DNA of 5,454 nt from an uncultured Flavobacteriaceae bacterium (GTDB lineage Bacteria > Bacteroidota > Bacteroidia > Flavobacteriales > Flavobacteriaceae), in the NCBI GenBank assembly GCA_938018045.1, contig CALIIP010000198.1, forward strand, positions 1 through 5,454. The letters are read 5' to 3'. Under the pieces are notes generated by a model, which was given only the letters and a program-made list of their open reading frames with translations, made no database searches and was not told the DNA's origin. Below, one piece after another: positions 1 to 5,454 of this stretch. A program made the translations under genes and the position numbers. Position 1 is the stretch's first letter, and each line of letters starts with the position of its first letter.

Positions 1-4
1 ATCA

Positions 5-1183
5 CTAATACTCAAAAACACCAAACTCACTTTTAATTGTCAGTTTTTTGGTTGATGATGCTTCTACGCTACCAATAATTTGAGCCTCAACATTATATGT
101 TTTTGATATTGCAATAAGTTCTTCTGCTATTTCTGGAGACACGTAGATTTCCATACGATGACCACAATTAAAGACTTGATACATTTCTTTCCAATCTGTT
201 TTTGATTGTTCTTGAATCAATTTGAATAATGGCGGAATTTCAAACATATTATCTTTAATAATATGCATCTCTTTTATAAAATGAAGAATTTTTGTTTGTG
301 CTCCTCCTGAACAATGTACCATTCCATGAATGGTATCTGAATTGTATTTTGATAATATTTCTTTGATAATTGGCGCGTATGTTCTCGTTGGAGATAGCAC
401 TAATTTTCCTGCATCAATTGGCGAACCTTCAATAGCATCTGTCAATTTTGTATTTCCAGAATAAACCAATTCTTCAGGAACCTCTGCATCAAAACTTTCT
501 GGATATTTATCGGCAAGATATTTAGAAAAAACATCATGTCTTGCAGATGTTAATCCGTTAGAACCCATTCCTCCATTATATGCTGTTTCGTAAGTTGCTT
601 GACCAAAAGATGCCAAACCAACAATTACATCGCCTTCTTTAATATTGGCATTATCAATAACATCTTTGCGTTTCATTCTTGCCGTTACAGTAGAATCTAC
701 AATGATTGTCCGAACTAAATCACCAACATCAGCAGTTTCTCCTCCTGTAGAATGAATTGAAACTCCGTGTTTTTTTAAATCTGATATTAATTCTTCTGTT
801 CCGTTTATAATTGCAGAAAGTACTTCTCCTGTAATTTTATTTTTGTTTCTCCCGATAGTTGAAGAAAGCATAATATTATCGGTAGCACCAACACAAATCA
901 AATCATCAATATTCATGATCAACGCATCTTGCGCAATCCCTTTCCATACTGATACATCTCCAGTTTCTTTCCAATACATATATGCCAAAGATGATTTTGT
1001 TCCTGCTCCATCTGCATGCATTATCAAACAATAATCATCATCTGAAGTTAAGTAATCTGGAACAATCTTACAGAATGCTTGCGGAAATAATCCCTTGTCT
1101 ACATTCTTAATTGCATTGTGCACATCTTCTTTAGATGCCGAAACACCTCTTTGACTGTACCTTTTACTAATTTCTGAACTCAT
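5..1183 (-). CDS. purM: Phosphoribosylformylglycinamidine cyclo-ligase (AIR synthetase)
   Basis: PurM makes 5-aminoimidazole ribonucleotide from FGAM and ATP, the fifth step of de novo purine synthesis in the cytoplasm. The 392-residue product is complete. It has the features of the PurM/PurL/HypE/SelD ATP-binding fold: a YSQRGV segment near residue 9, the nucleotide-binding loop HADGAGTKSSLAY (56-68), a DDLICVGA segment (93-100), TGGETADV (146-153), the glycine-rich stretch GGMGSNGLTSAR (204-215) that matches the PSSNGYSL-type loop of other PurMs, and HCSGGAQTK (290-298) in the C-terminal half. It is about 45 residues longer than the E. coli enzyme (around 345), which from memory is usual for the Bacteroidota form. 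The ATG at 1183 gives a canonical N-terminus, and a TAnnTTTG element lies 37 bases upstream. The stop codon is four bases from the window edge, so any downstream operon partner cannot be seen. The gene diverges from glnA. Confidence 0.96.
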   Translation of the reverse strand: MSSEISKRYSQRGVSASKEDVHNAIKNVDKGLFPQAFCKIVPDYLTSDDDYCLIMHADGAGTKSSLAYMYWKETGDVSVWKGIAQDALIMNIDDLICVGATDNIMLSSTIGRNKNKITGEVLSAIINGTEELISDLKKHGVSIHSTGGETADVGDLVRTIIVDSTVTARMKRKDVIDNANIKEGDVIVGLASFGQATYETAYNGGMGSNGLTSARHDVFSKYLADKYPESFDAEVPEELVYSGNTKLTDAIEGSPIDAGKLVLSPTRTYAPIIKEILSKYNSDTIHGMVHCSGGAQTKILHFIKEMHIIKDNMFEIPPLFKLIQEQSKTDWKEMYQVFNCGHRMEIYVSPEIAEELIAISKTYNVEAQIIGSVEASSTKKLTIKSEFGVFEY

Positions 1184-1220
1184 CTATTATAAAACTAAAG
1201 GATTCTTTTTAAATTATTCA

Positions 1221-1228
1221 CAAAAATA
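1221..1228 (-). promoter_or_regulatory. Putative purM promoter, -7 element
   Basis: Read on the minus strand the sequence is TATTTTTG, an exact match to the Bacteroidota -7 consensus TAnnTTTG. It lies 37 bases before the purM ATG, which would leave a leader of roughly 30 bases. No convincing -33 TTG is seen at the expected 19-21 base distance, and the region is very AT-rich, so a chance match is possible. Confidence 0.45.
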
Positions 1229-1351
1229 TAAAATTAAGTGCTCCTATTTTTATTATCACATATTTTATTACAAGTATTTATTAAATACATAAAAATCAAT
1301 ATTATAAAGAAAAAGACTCCTAAATTTTTATTCTTTAAAAGACTTTTAAAT

Positions 1352-1359
1352 TATATTTG
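1352..1359 (+). promoter_or_regulatory. Putative glnA promoter, -7 element
   Basis: The sequence TATATTTG matches the Bacteroidota -7 consensus TAnnTTTG and lies 43 bases before the glnA ATG, implying a leader of about 35-40 bases. The -33 region has no clear TTG, so promoter strength or activator dependence cannot be judged. The position also argues against translation starting upstream at 1238, because that would put the promoter inside the coding region. Confidence 0.55.
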
Positions 1360-1402
1360 CAGAAATATTACACAACTTATCATCATAAACAAAAAGAACA
1401 AA

Positions 1403-2428
1403 ATGGCTAAAATTAAACTTGAATACATTTGGTTAGATGGTTACAAACCAACTCAAAACTTACGAAGTAAGACCAAAGTAGAAGAGCACGAAAACTTTAA
1501 AGGAACAATTGAAGAACTAGAAAATTGGTCTTTTGATGGATCGTCTACAAAACAAGCCTCTGGAGGAGCATCTGATTGCTTATTAAAACCAGTAGCAATT
1601 TATCCAGATCCAGATCGTATCAATGGTTACCTTGTAATGACAGAAGTATTAAATGCTGATGGAACACCACATGAATCTAACGGTAGAGCAACTATTAATG
1701 ATGATGATGCAGATTTTTGGTTTGGTTTTGAGCAAGAATATTTTATTATGGATTCAGCGACTCAACTTCCTCTTGGTTTTCCAATTGGTGGATATCCTGG
1801 ACCTCAAGGAATGTATTACTGTTCTGTTGGAGGAAAAAATACACACGGAAGAGATTTTGTTGAAGAGCATGCTGATCAATGTATAGATGCAGGATTAAAC
1901 TTTGAAGGAATAAATCAAGAAGTTGCTTCAGGACAATGGGAATTTCAATTGTTTGCAAAAGGTGCAAAGAAAGCAGGAGACGAAATTTGGATTGCACGTT
2001 ACTTATTAGATAGATTGACTGAAAAATATGGCTTTTATATAGAATACCATCCTAAACCTATAAAAGGAGATTGGAATGGATCTGGAATGCATGCTAATTT
2101 TTCTAATGAAGTTTTAAGAACTTGTGGTTCTCAAAAAATATATGAAGAAATTTGTGAAGCGTTTAGACCTGTAACAAAAGAGCATATAGCAGTTTACGGT
2201 GCATATAATGATCAACGTTTGACTGGATTACATGAAACGGCTTCTATACATGATTTTAGTTATGGTGTTTCTGATAGAGGTGCTTCAATTCGTATTCCAA
2301 TTATAACAGTAGAAAAAGGCTGGAAAGGTTGGTTAGAAGATAGAAGACCTGCTTCAAATGCAGATCCATATAAGATTGCTGCAAGAATTATAAAAACTGT
2401 GAAACCAGTTAGTAAAAAGTTTCAATAG
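1403..2428 (+). CDS. glnA: Glutamine synthetase, type II (GSII, eukaryote-like)
   Basis: The enzyme condenses glutamate and ammonia to glutamine with ATP hydrolysis, the main ammonia-assimilating step in the cytoplasm. The product is 341 residues, close to the usual length for short GSII enzymes. An N-terminal beta-grasp domain includes WSFDGSST (42-49). The catalytic domain follows with GFEQEYF (108-114, metal-ligand glutamates E110 and E112), GINQEVASGQWEFQ (169-182), NGSGMHANFS (225-234, H230), the NDQRLTGLHETASIHDFS segment (269-286), the RGASIRIP nucleotide/phosphate loop (292-299) and EDRRPASNADPY (312-323). These match plant and animal GS rather than the bacterial GSI type. The reading frame stays open upstream to an ATG at 1238, but the extra 55 residues are low-complexity translation of AT-rich intergenic DNA containing the promoter. 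MAKIKLEYIW at 1403 is the family-like start. No Tyr-adenylylation region typical of GSI is recognisable. No second (type III) glutamine synthetase gene is adjacent. Confidence 0.96.
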   Translation: MAKIKLEYIWLDGYKPTQNLRSKTKVEEHENFKGTIEELENWSFDGSSTKQASGGASDCLLKPVAIYPDPDRINGYLVMTEVLNADGTPHESNGRATINDDDADFWFGFEQEYFIMDSATQLPLGFPIGGYPGPQGMYYCSVGGKNTHGRDFVEEHADQCIDAGLNFEGINQEVASGQWEFQLFAKGAKKAGDEIWIARYLLDRLTEKYGFYIEYHPKPIKGDWNGSGMHANFSNEVLRTCGSQKIYEEICEAFRPVTKEHIAVYGAYNDQRLTGLHETASIHDFSYGVSDRGASIRIPIITVEKGWKGWLEDRRPASNADPYKIAARIIKTVKPVSKKFQ

Positions 2429-2445
2429 ACTTTAAGATATTATAA

Positions 2446-2480
2446 AAAAGGACCTTTAAAAATTATTTAAAGGTCTTTTT
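2446..2480. terminator. Bidirectional intrinsic terminator between convergent genes
   Basis: A perfect 10-bp inverted repeat, GACCTTTAAA (2451-2460) and TTTAAAGGTC (2466-2475), encloses a 5-base loop. It is followed on the plus strand by T5 and preceded by A6, so it can act as a hairpin plus U-tract in both directions. The flanking A and T runs extend the stem by further A-T pairs and one G-T. It begins 17 bases after the glnA stop and ends 18 bases before the exchanger stop, as expected for a shared terminator of convergent genes. Confidence 0.88.
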
Positions 2481-2497
2481 ATTTATGCTGGTTTTTT

Positions 2498-3439
2498 TTA
2501 TTTGAAAGATAAGAATATAAACACAATGTAAGCTGCTAATAAAAATGCACCTTTACCTCTACTTATTTCATATTTTTTTGGAAGTAATACCAACGGAATT
2601 AAAACTGCTGCTATTGCCAACATCCAATATAAATTGGTAAACACTTCGGTATCAATCACATTTATTGGTGTAATTATGGCTGTTAAGCCAATTACAGAAC
2701 CAATATTAAAAATGTTTGATCCTATTAAATTTCCTAACGAAATTGCCTTTTCACCTTTTAATGCAGCAACAACAGATGCTGCCAATTCTGGAACTGATGT
2801 ACCAATTGCAATAACTGTAACTCCAATTACGGCTTCACTTATTCCCATTTTTTGTGCAATATCCTTTGCACCTGCTACCAACCATTCAGAACCAAAATAA
2901 AGTGCAGAACCTCCTATAACAAGCCACGCTATTATTTTAAAATAACTTGTGTCTTGCAAACTATCATCAACATCATCGATAACTACGGTTTTGTCTTTCT
3001 TGGCTTTTGTGATCATTATATAAATAAATACTATCAACATTACAAACAGTATAATTCCTTCTGTTTGGTTTAATAAATTATCATTCAATAAAAAATAATA
3101 AAAAACCAAAGAAAACACCATCATTGCTGGCCAATTCATTTTATAGAAATCCTTATCTACAGTTAGCGGAGCAATCATAGCAGTGATTCCTAAAACCAAG
3201 GCAATATTTGCAATATTTGAACCAATTACATTACCAAGAGCCAAATCTGGAGAGCCATCTAACGCTGCATTTAGACTTACCAATAATTCTGGTGCTGAAG
3301 TTGCAAAAGACACAACTGTCATACCAATAATTAGTTTAGAAAGGTTTAATTTAAAAGACAGTGCAACAGATGAACGGACTAAGAACTCTCCTCCTATTAC
3401 CAATAGAACAAAACCAATTATTATATATACTATACTCAT
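2498..3439 (-). CDS. CaCA-family sodium(cation)/calcium exchanger, YrbG-like
   Basis: This is an inner-membrane antiporter expected to extrude calcium in exchange for sodium or another cation. The 313-residue protein is hydrophobic throughout, consistent with about ten membrane helices, and shows the two inverted alpha-repeats that define the family. Alpha-1 (about 35-90) contains SFATSAPEL (44-52, E51) and GNVIGSNIANI (69-79). Alpha-2 (about 200-258) contains AIGTSVPEL (211-219, E218) and GNLIGSNIFNI (236-246). A short charged loop (about 145-165, rich in Lys and Asp) separates the halves; there is no large regulatory loop as in animal NCX. The length equals that of typical prokaryotic members. 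The start at 3439 leads directly into the first helix (MSIVYIII). The gene converges on glnA and diverges from the repressor gene. The family is secure, but the exact ions are not: positions 78 and 245, 27 residues after each glutamate, are both Asn (see findings). Confidence 0.93.
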   Translation of the reverse strand: MSIVYIIIGFVLLVIGGEFLVRSSVALSFKLNLSKLIIGMTVVSFATSAPELLVSLNAALDGSPDLALGNVIGSNIANIALVLGITAMIAPLTVDKDFYKMNWPAMMVFSLVFYYFLLNDNLLNQTEGIILFVMLIVFIYIMITKAKKDKTVVIDDVDDSLQDTSYFKIIAWLVIGGSALYFGSEWLVAGAKDIAQKMGISEAVIGVTVIAIGTSVPELAASVVAALKGEKAISLGNLIGSNIFNIGSVIGLTAIITPINVIDTEVFTNLYWMLAIAAVLIPLVLLPKKYEISRGKGAFLLAAYIVFIFLSFK

Positions 3440-3458
3440 GCTTGAATTAATTTTTTGG

Positions 3459-3466
3459 CTAAGATA
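3459..3466 (-). promoter_or_regulatory. Possible exchanger promoter, -7-like element
   Basis: Read on the minus strand the sequence is TATCTTAG, one mismatch from TAnnTTTG, 19 bases before the exchanger ATG. That would give a very short leader. No -33 element is evident upstream. This is the best candidate in the divergent region but is weak. Confidence 0.25.
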
Positions 3467-3469
3467 CTA

Positions 3470-3483
3470 CTAATAATTATTAG
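3470..3483. repeat. 14-bp perfect palindrome upstream of the exchanger gene
   Basis: CTAATAATTATTAG reads the same on both strands and lies 30-44 bases upstream of the exchanger start, in the divergent intergenic region. It differs in sequence from the dyads at 3507-3548. It could be a separate operator, but short AT palindromes arise by chance in DNA this AT-rich. Confidence 0.3.
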
Positions 3484-3506
3484 AATATAAAATGTTAAAT
3501 AAATTA

Positions 3507-3548
3507 TAAAACTATGTTAATAGTTGTATAACTATAAAAATAGTTATA
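3507..3548. promoter_or_regulatory. Tandem phased dyads, candidate operator of the BlaI-like repressor
   Basis: Four half-sites alternate in orientation: AACTAT at 3510-3515, ATAGTT at 3520-3525, AACTAT at 3530-3535 and ATAGTT at 3540-3545. They start exactly 10 bases apart, about one helical turn. Extended, they form two 22-bp dyads of the pattern TANAACTAT, four bases, ATAGTTNTA (3507-3528 and 3527-3548). The second dyad has perfect 9-base arms. The first has one base pair in the arms that does not match. The dyads cover the spacer and -33 region of the promoter in front of the repressor-sensor operon. BlaI-family proteins bind dyads of this size as dimers and usually repress their own operon, so autorepression is the likely role. 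The binding itself is inferred. Confidence 0.72.
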
Positions 3549-3554
3549 GGTTTG
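3524..3554 (+). promoter_or_regulatory. Promoter of the repressor-sensor operon (-33 TTG, -7 TAGGTTTG)
   Basis: TTG at 3524-3526 and TAGGTTTG at 3547-3554 match both Bacteroidota promoter elements (-33 TTG and -7 TAnnTTTG) with a 20-base spacer, within the usual range. The implied start is about 5-8 bases downstream, leaving a leader of roughly 12-15 bases before the ATG at 3575. The -33 element lies inside the first dyad, and the -7 element begins at the last two bases of the second. A bound repressor would therefore block polymerase. Confidence 0.68.
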
Positions 3555-3574
3555 ACATATCAAAAAATAATAGC

Positions 3575-3931
3575 ATGGAGAAACTCACAAACAAAGAAGA
3601 AGAAATAATGCAAGCTCTATGGAAGTTAGAAAAAGCATTTGTTAAAGAAATTGTACTAATCTTACCAGAAGAACCTCATTATAACACTGTTTCTACAACT
3701 ATCAGAAAAATGGAAGATAAAGGTTTTGTGAAACATATTGCGTATGGTAAAACACACCAATACTATCCTATAATATCAAAAGAAGAATATCGAAAAGGGT
3801 TTATGAATAAAACAATTGATAATTATTTTGAAAATTCATATAAAAATGTAGTTTCCTTTTTTGCGAGGGAAGAAAAAATAAGTGTTGATGAACTTAAAGA
3901 GATTATCAAATTAATAGAAAATAAAAAATAA
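3575..3931 (+). CDS. BlaI/MecI/CopY-family transcriptional repressor
   Basis: This is a 118-residue cytoplasmic DNA-binding protein, the normal size for the family. Residues 1-70 form the winged-helix domain. The opening MEKLTNKEEEIMQALWKLEK and the recognition-helix region HYNTVSTTIRKMEDKGFV (35-52) are classic BlaI signatures, and the wing continues to HQYYPIIS (61-68). Residues 70-118 are the helical dimerisation tail, ending in a Lys/Glu-rich helix. In staphylococcal BlaI, activation leads to cleavage at Asn101-Phe102; the matching place here appears to be F95-F96 (VVSFFAREE), so an N-F bond is absent. The start at 3575 is chosen because a longer in-frame reading from a TTG at 3524 would run through the promoter and operator and add residues absent from the family. 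The gene is followed 3 bases later by the M56 peptidase gene, the usual repressor-sensor pairing. The genes it regulates beyond its own operon are not visible. Confidence 0.93.
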   Translation: MEKLTNKEEEIMQALWKLEKAFVKEIVLILPEEPHYNTVSTTIRKMEDKGFVKHIAYGKTHQYYPIISKEEYRKGFMNKTIDNYFENSYKNVVSFFAREEKISVDELKEIIKLIENKK

Positions 3932-3934
3932 ATT

Positions 3935-5454
3935 ATGGATTACGCATTAAAAGTATCCGGAATAACAGTCTTATTTTACATCTTTTATAAATTGATACTA
4001 CAGCGAGAAACATTCTTTCAATCAAACCGTTTGTTTTTGCTAGTTGGTCTTTTAACAGCAATTCTAGTGCCGTTAATTACTATTCCTATTTATGTAGAAA
4101 CAATTATTGAACATAATTTTTTTAATGATGTAAGTAAAACAAATAGTATAGATATTGTTGAAGAATCAATTAATTGGAGTTCTATTTTAGTGATAATATA
4201 CAGTATTGGAGTAGCAATTCTTGGAGGAAAATTTATCATAAACCTACGATCTCTTTATAAATTGATTTCTTCTCATTCAAAAGAAACTGAAAACAATTAT
4301 CAACATATAAAAACGACACAGGAAACGACTCCTTTTTCGTTTTTCAATTTTATTGTTTACAATCCTGAAAAATTTAATAATAATGAATTAGATCAAATAA
4401 TAATTCATGAGAAAGTTCATGTTCAACAATTTCATTCTGTAGATATTTTGATTTCTCAGATTGCAACAATTCTTTTTTGGTTCAATCCATTTATGTGGTT
4501 ATATAAAAAAGAAATAAAACAAAATTTAGAATTCATTGCTGATGATTTGGCGCAACAAAAAACGAGTTGTGAGAAAAGTTATCAAAAACTATTATTAAAA
4601 ACAAGTATCACTCAAAACCAATTGGCACTGACCAATAATTTTTACAATTCATTAATTAAAAAACGAATAATCATGTTACACAAAAATCGCTCTAAGAGCA
4701 AAAATCAATGGAAATATGCTTTAATACTTCCTTTTATTACAGCATTTGTATTTGCATTTAATACTAAAGTTGTTGCACAAAACAAAACAGTTGAAAAAGA
4801 AATTGTTTTTGAAGAAGAAAGTAAAATGATCATTATCACAAAAGATTCAAAAAAGTCTGATTTTGAAAAAATAAAAAAAACTTTTTCTAAAGAAGGTGTT
4901 ACAGCAAATTTCAAAAACATCAAAAGAAATAATGATCAAGAAATAGTAGGAATTAGTATTACTATGAAATCTAAGCAATCTAATGCTAATTACTCAACGA
5001 ATTCAGATACTCCTATAAAACCAATAAGTATTTCGGTTGACAATAAAGGCGATAACATATCTATAGGGAATTCAAAAATGCATCATGGAGAAAATCATAT
5101 TTTTGTTTCTAAAGGTAAAGAGTATAAAATTCATTCAACAAAGAAAGGTAACAAATTTGTGTTTGTATCTGATGATGAGAATGTGCATAAAGATGGAAAA
5201 CATATTGTTATAGATATAGATGAAGATCATGATAATACTGACACAAAAGTTTGGGTGTCAAAAGATGGAAAAAGTTCTACGATACATAAAACTACACACT
5301 CAACTGTAGAAATTATAGAAGGAGGAGATAAAGGCGAAAATGCTATTTTCATTTCTAAACATGATGGCGATATCCTATATTTTATTGACGGCAAAAAATC
5401 AACCAAATCAGAATTAGACAAACTCAATCCAAATACTATTGAAAAAATGGAAGT
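3935..5454 (+). CDS. BlaR1-like M56 membrane metallopeptidase (3' end outside window)
   Basis: The frame is open from ATG 3935 to the window end, giving 506 residues without a stop. Predicted membrane helices lie near 5-21, 33-54, 83-102, 170-190 and 261-280. The zinc-peptidase motif HEKVH (158-162) is followed by QQFHSVD, then WFNPFMW (182-188) and NLEFIADD (197-204), where E199 is the probable third zinc ligand; this is the M56 family pattern. Beyond about 281 an extension, expected to be periplasmic, replaces the penicillin-binding sensor of true BlaR1: no SxxK/SxN/KTG series is evident. It holds a KKTFSKEGVTANF...IKRNN segment (315-332) seen, from memory, in other flavobacterial BlaR1-like proteins. 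A beta-rich region with four 'I/V-F/W-I/V-S' units follows (389-478), and then ILYFIDGKKSTKSELDK with NPNTIEKME (480-506), resembling TonB-receptor plug-type motifs. It probably relays an envelope signal to the repressor 3 bases upstream. The signal is unknown. Confidence 0.9.
   Translation, partial: MDYALKVSGITVLFYIFYKLILQRETFFQSNRLFLLVGLLTAILVPLITIPIYVETIIEHNFFNDVSKTNSIDIVEESINWSSILVIIYSIGVAILGGKFIINLRSLYKLISSHSKETENNYQHIKTTQETTPFSFFNFIVYNPEKFNNNELDQIIIHEKVHVQQFHSVDILISQIATILFWFNPFMWLYKKEIKQNLEFIADDLAQQKTSCEKSYQKLLLKTSITQNQLALTNNFYNSLIKKRIIMLHKNRSKSKNQWKYALILPFITAFVFAFNTKVVAQNKTVEKEIVFEEESKMIIITKDSKKSDFEKIKKTFSKEGVTANFKNIKRNNDQEIVGISITMKSKQSNANYSTNSDTPIKPISISVDNKGDNISIGNSKMHHGENHIFVSKGKEYKIHSTKKGNKFVFVSDDENVHKDGKHIVIDIDEDHDNTDTKVWVSKDGKSSTIHKTTHSTVEIIEGGDKGENAIFISKHDGDILYFIDGKKSTKSELDKLNPNTIEKME

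Noticed and set aside
843..1034. Plus-strand open frame opposite purM
   Set aside because: It lies entirely antisense to a secure purM and has no recognisable domain.
1238..1402. In-frame upstream extension of glutamine synthetase giving a hydrophobic N-terminus that looks like a signal peptide
   Set aside because: It is translated AT-rich intergenic DNA containing the likely promoter. GSII is cytoplasmic, and family members start near MAKIKLEYIW.
1653..1997. Open frames on both strands inside glnA
   Set aside because: They overlap the GSII catalytic domain in other frames and look like low-complexity Leu/Met-rich translation.
2634..3473. Several plus-strand open frames opposite the exchanger gene
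   Set aside because: They are antisense shadows of a well-conserved membrane protein; their apparent repeats mirror the two alpha-repeats.
3527..3548. The 9-bp arm hairpin read as an intrinsic terminator
   Set aside because: It has no T-tract, is very AT-rich with a weak stem, and sits within a promoter as part of a regular half-site array, so an operator fits better.
3524..3574. TTG start adding 17 residues to the BlaI-like repressor
   Set aside because: This stretch is the promoter -33 and -7 region and the operator dyad. The ATG at 3575 gives the standard BlaI N-terminus and length.
5213..5246. EF-hand-like acidic run (DIDEDHDNTD) in the sensor extension
   Set aside because: The Asp spacing partly fits, but the Gly at loop position 6 and the terminal Glu at position 12 are missing, so an EF-hand calcium site is not supported.
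4705..5427. Minus-strand open frames opposite the M56 peptidase gene
   Set aside because: The plus-strand frame is continuous, carries M56 motifs and runs through the window end. The antisense frames show no family features.

Overview
The window looks like chromosomal DNA from a member of the Bacteroidota, most likely a marine or aquatic Flavobacteriaceae. The base composition is very AT-rich. Several upstream regions carry the Bacteroidota-type -7 promoter element TAnnTTTG and lack clear Shine-Dalgarno sequences. The protein types also fit: a long-form PurM, a eukaryote-like type II glutamine synthetase, and a BlaR1-like M56 protein with the C-terminal extension typical of flavobacteria. This assignment is inferred from sequence style, not from a database search.

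Layout: (1) purM (AIR synthetase, minus strand, 5-1183) is complete. (2) A 219-base divergent intergenic region (1184-1402) holds a putative promoter for each flanking gene. (3) glnA (type II glutamine synthetase, plus strand, 1403-2428) is complete and ends at a strong palindromic terminator (about 2446-2480). That terminator probably also serves the convergent gene. (4) A CaCA-family cation/calcium exchanger lies on the minus strand (2498-3439). (5) A 135-base divergent intergenic region (3440-3574) holds two tandem, helically phased dyads overlapping a good flavobacterial promoter. (6) A two-gene operon follows on the plus strand: a BlaI/MecI-type winged-helix repressor (3575-3931), then, 3 bases later, a BlaR1-like M56 membrane metallopeptidase (3935 to beyond the window end).

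The first three genes are ordinary metabolic and transport housekeeping: purine synthesis, ammonia assimilation and cation exchange. The last two form a membrane-sensor/repressor signalling pair. By analogy with BlaR1-BlaI, the metallopeptidase would sense something outside the cytoplasm and trigger loss of the repressor, relieving autorepression at the dyads. The sensor has no visible penicillin-binding domain. It carries instead a beta-rich, His/Asp-rich extension and a 'IDGK...NPNTIEKME' segment, so its signal and regulon are unknown. This pair and its operator are the most interesting part of the window. There is no rRNA, tRNA, CRISPR array or insertion sequence that I can recognise, and no gene-free stretch exceeds 300 bases.
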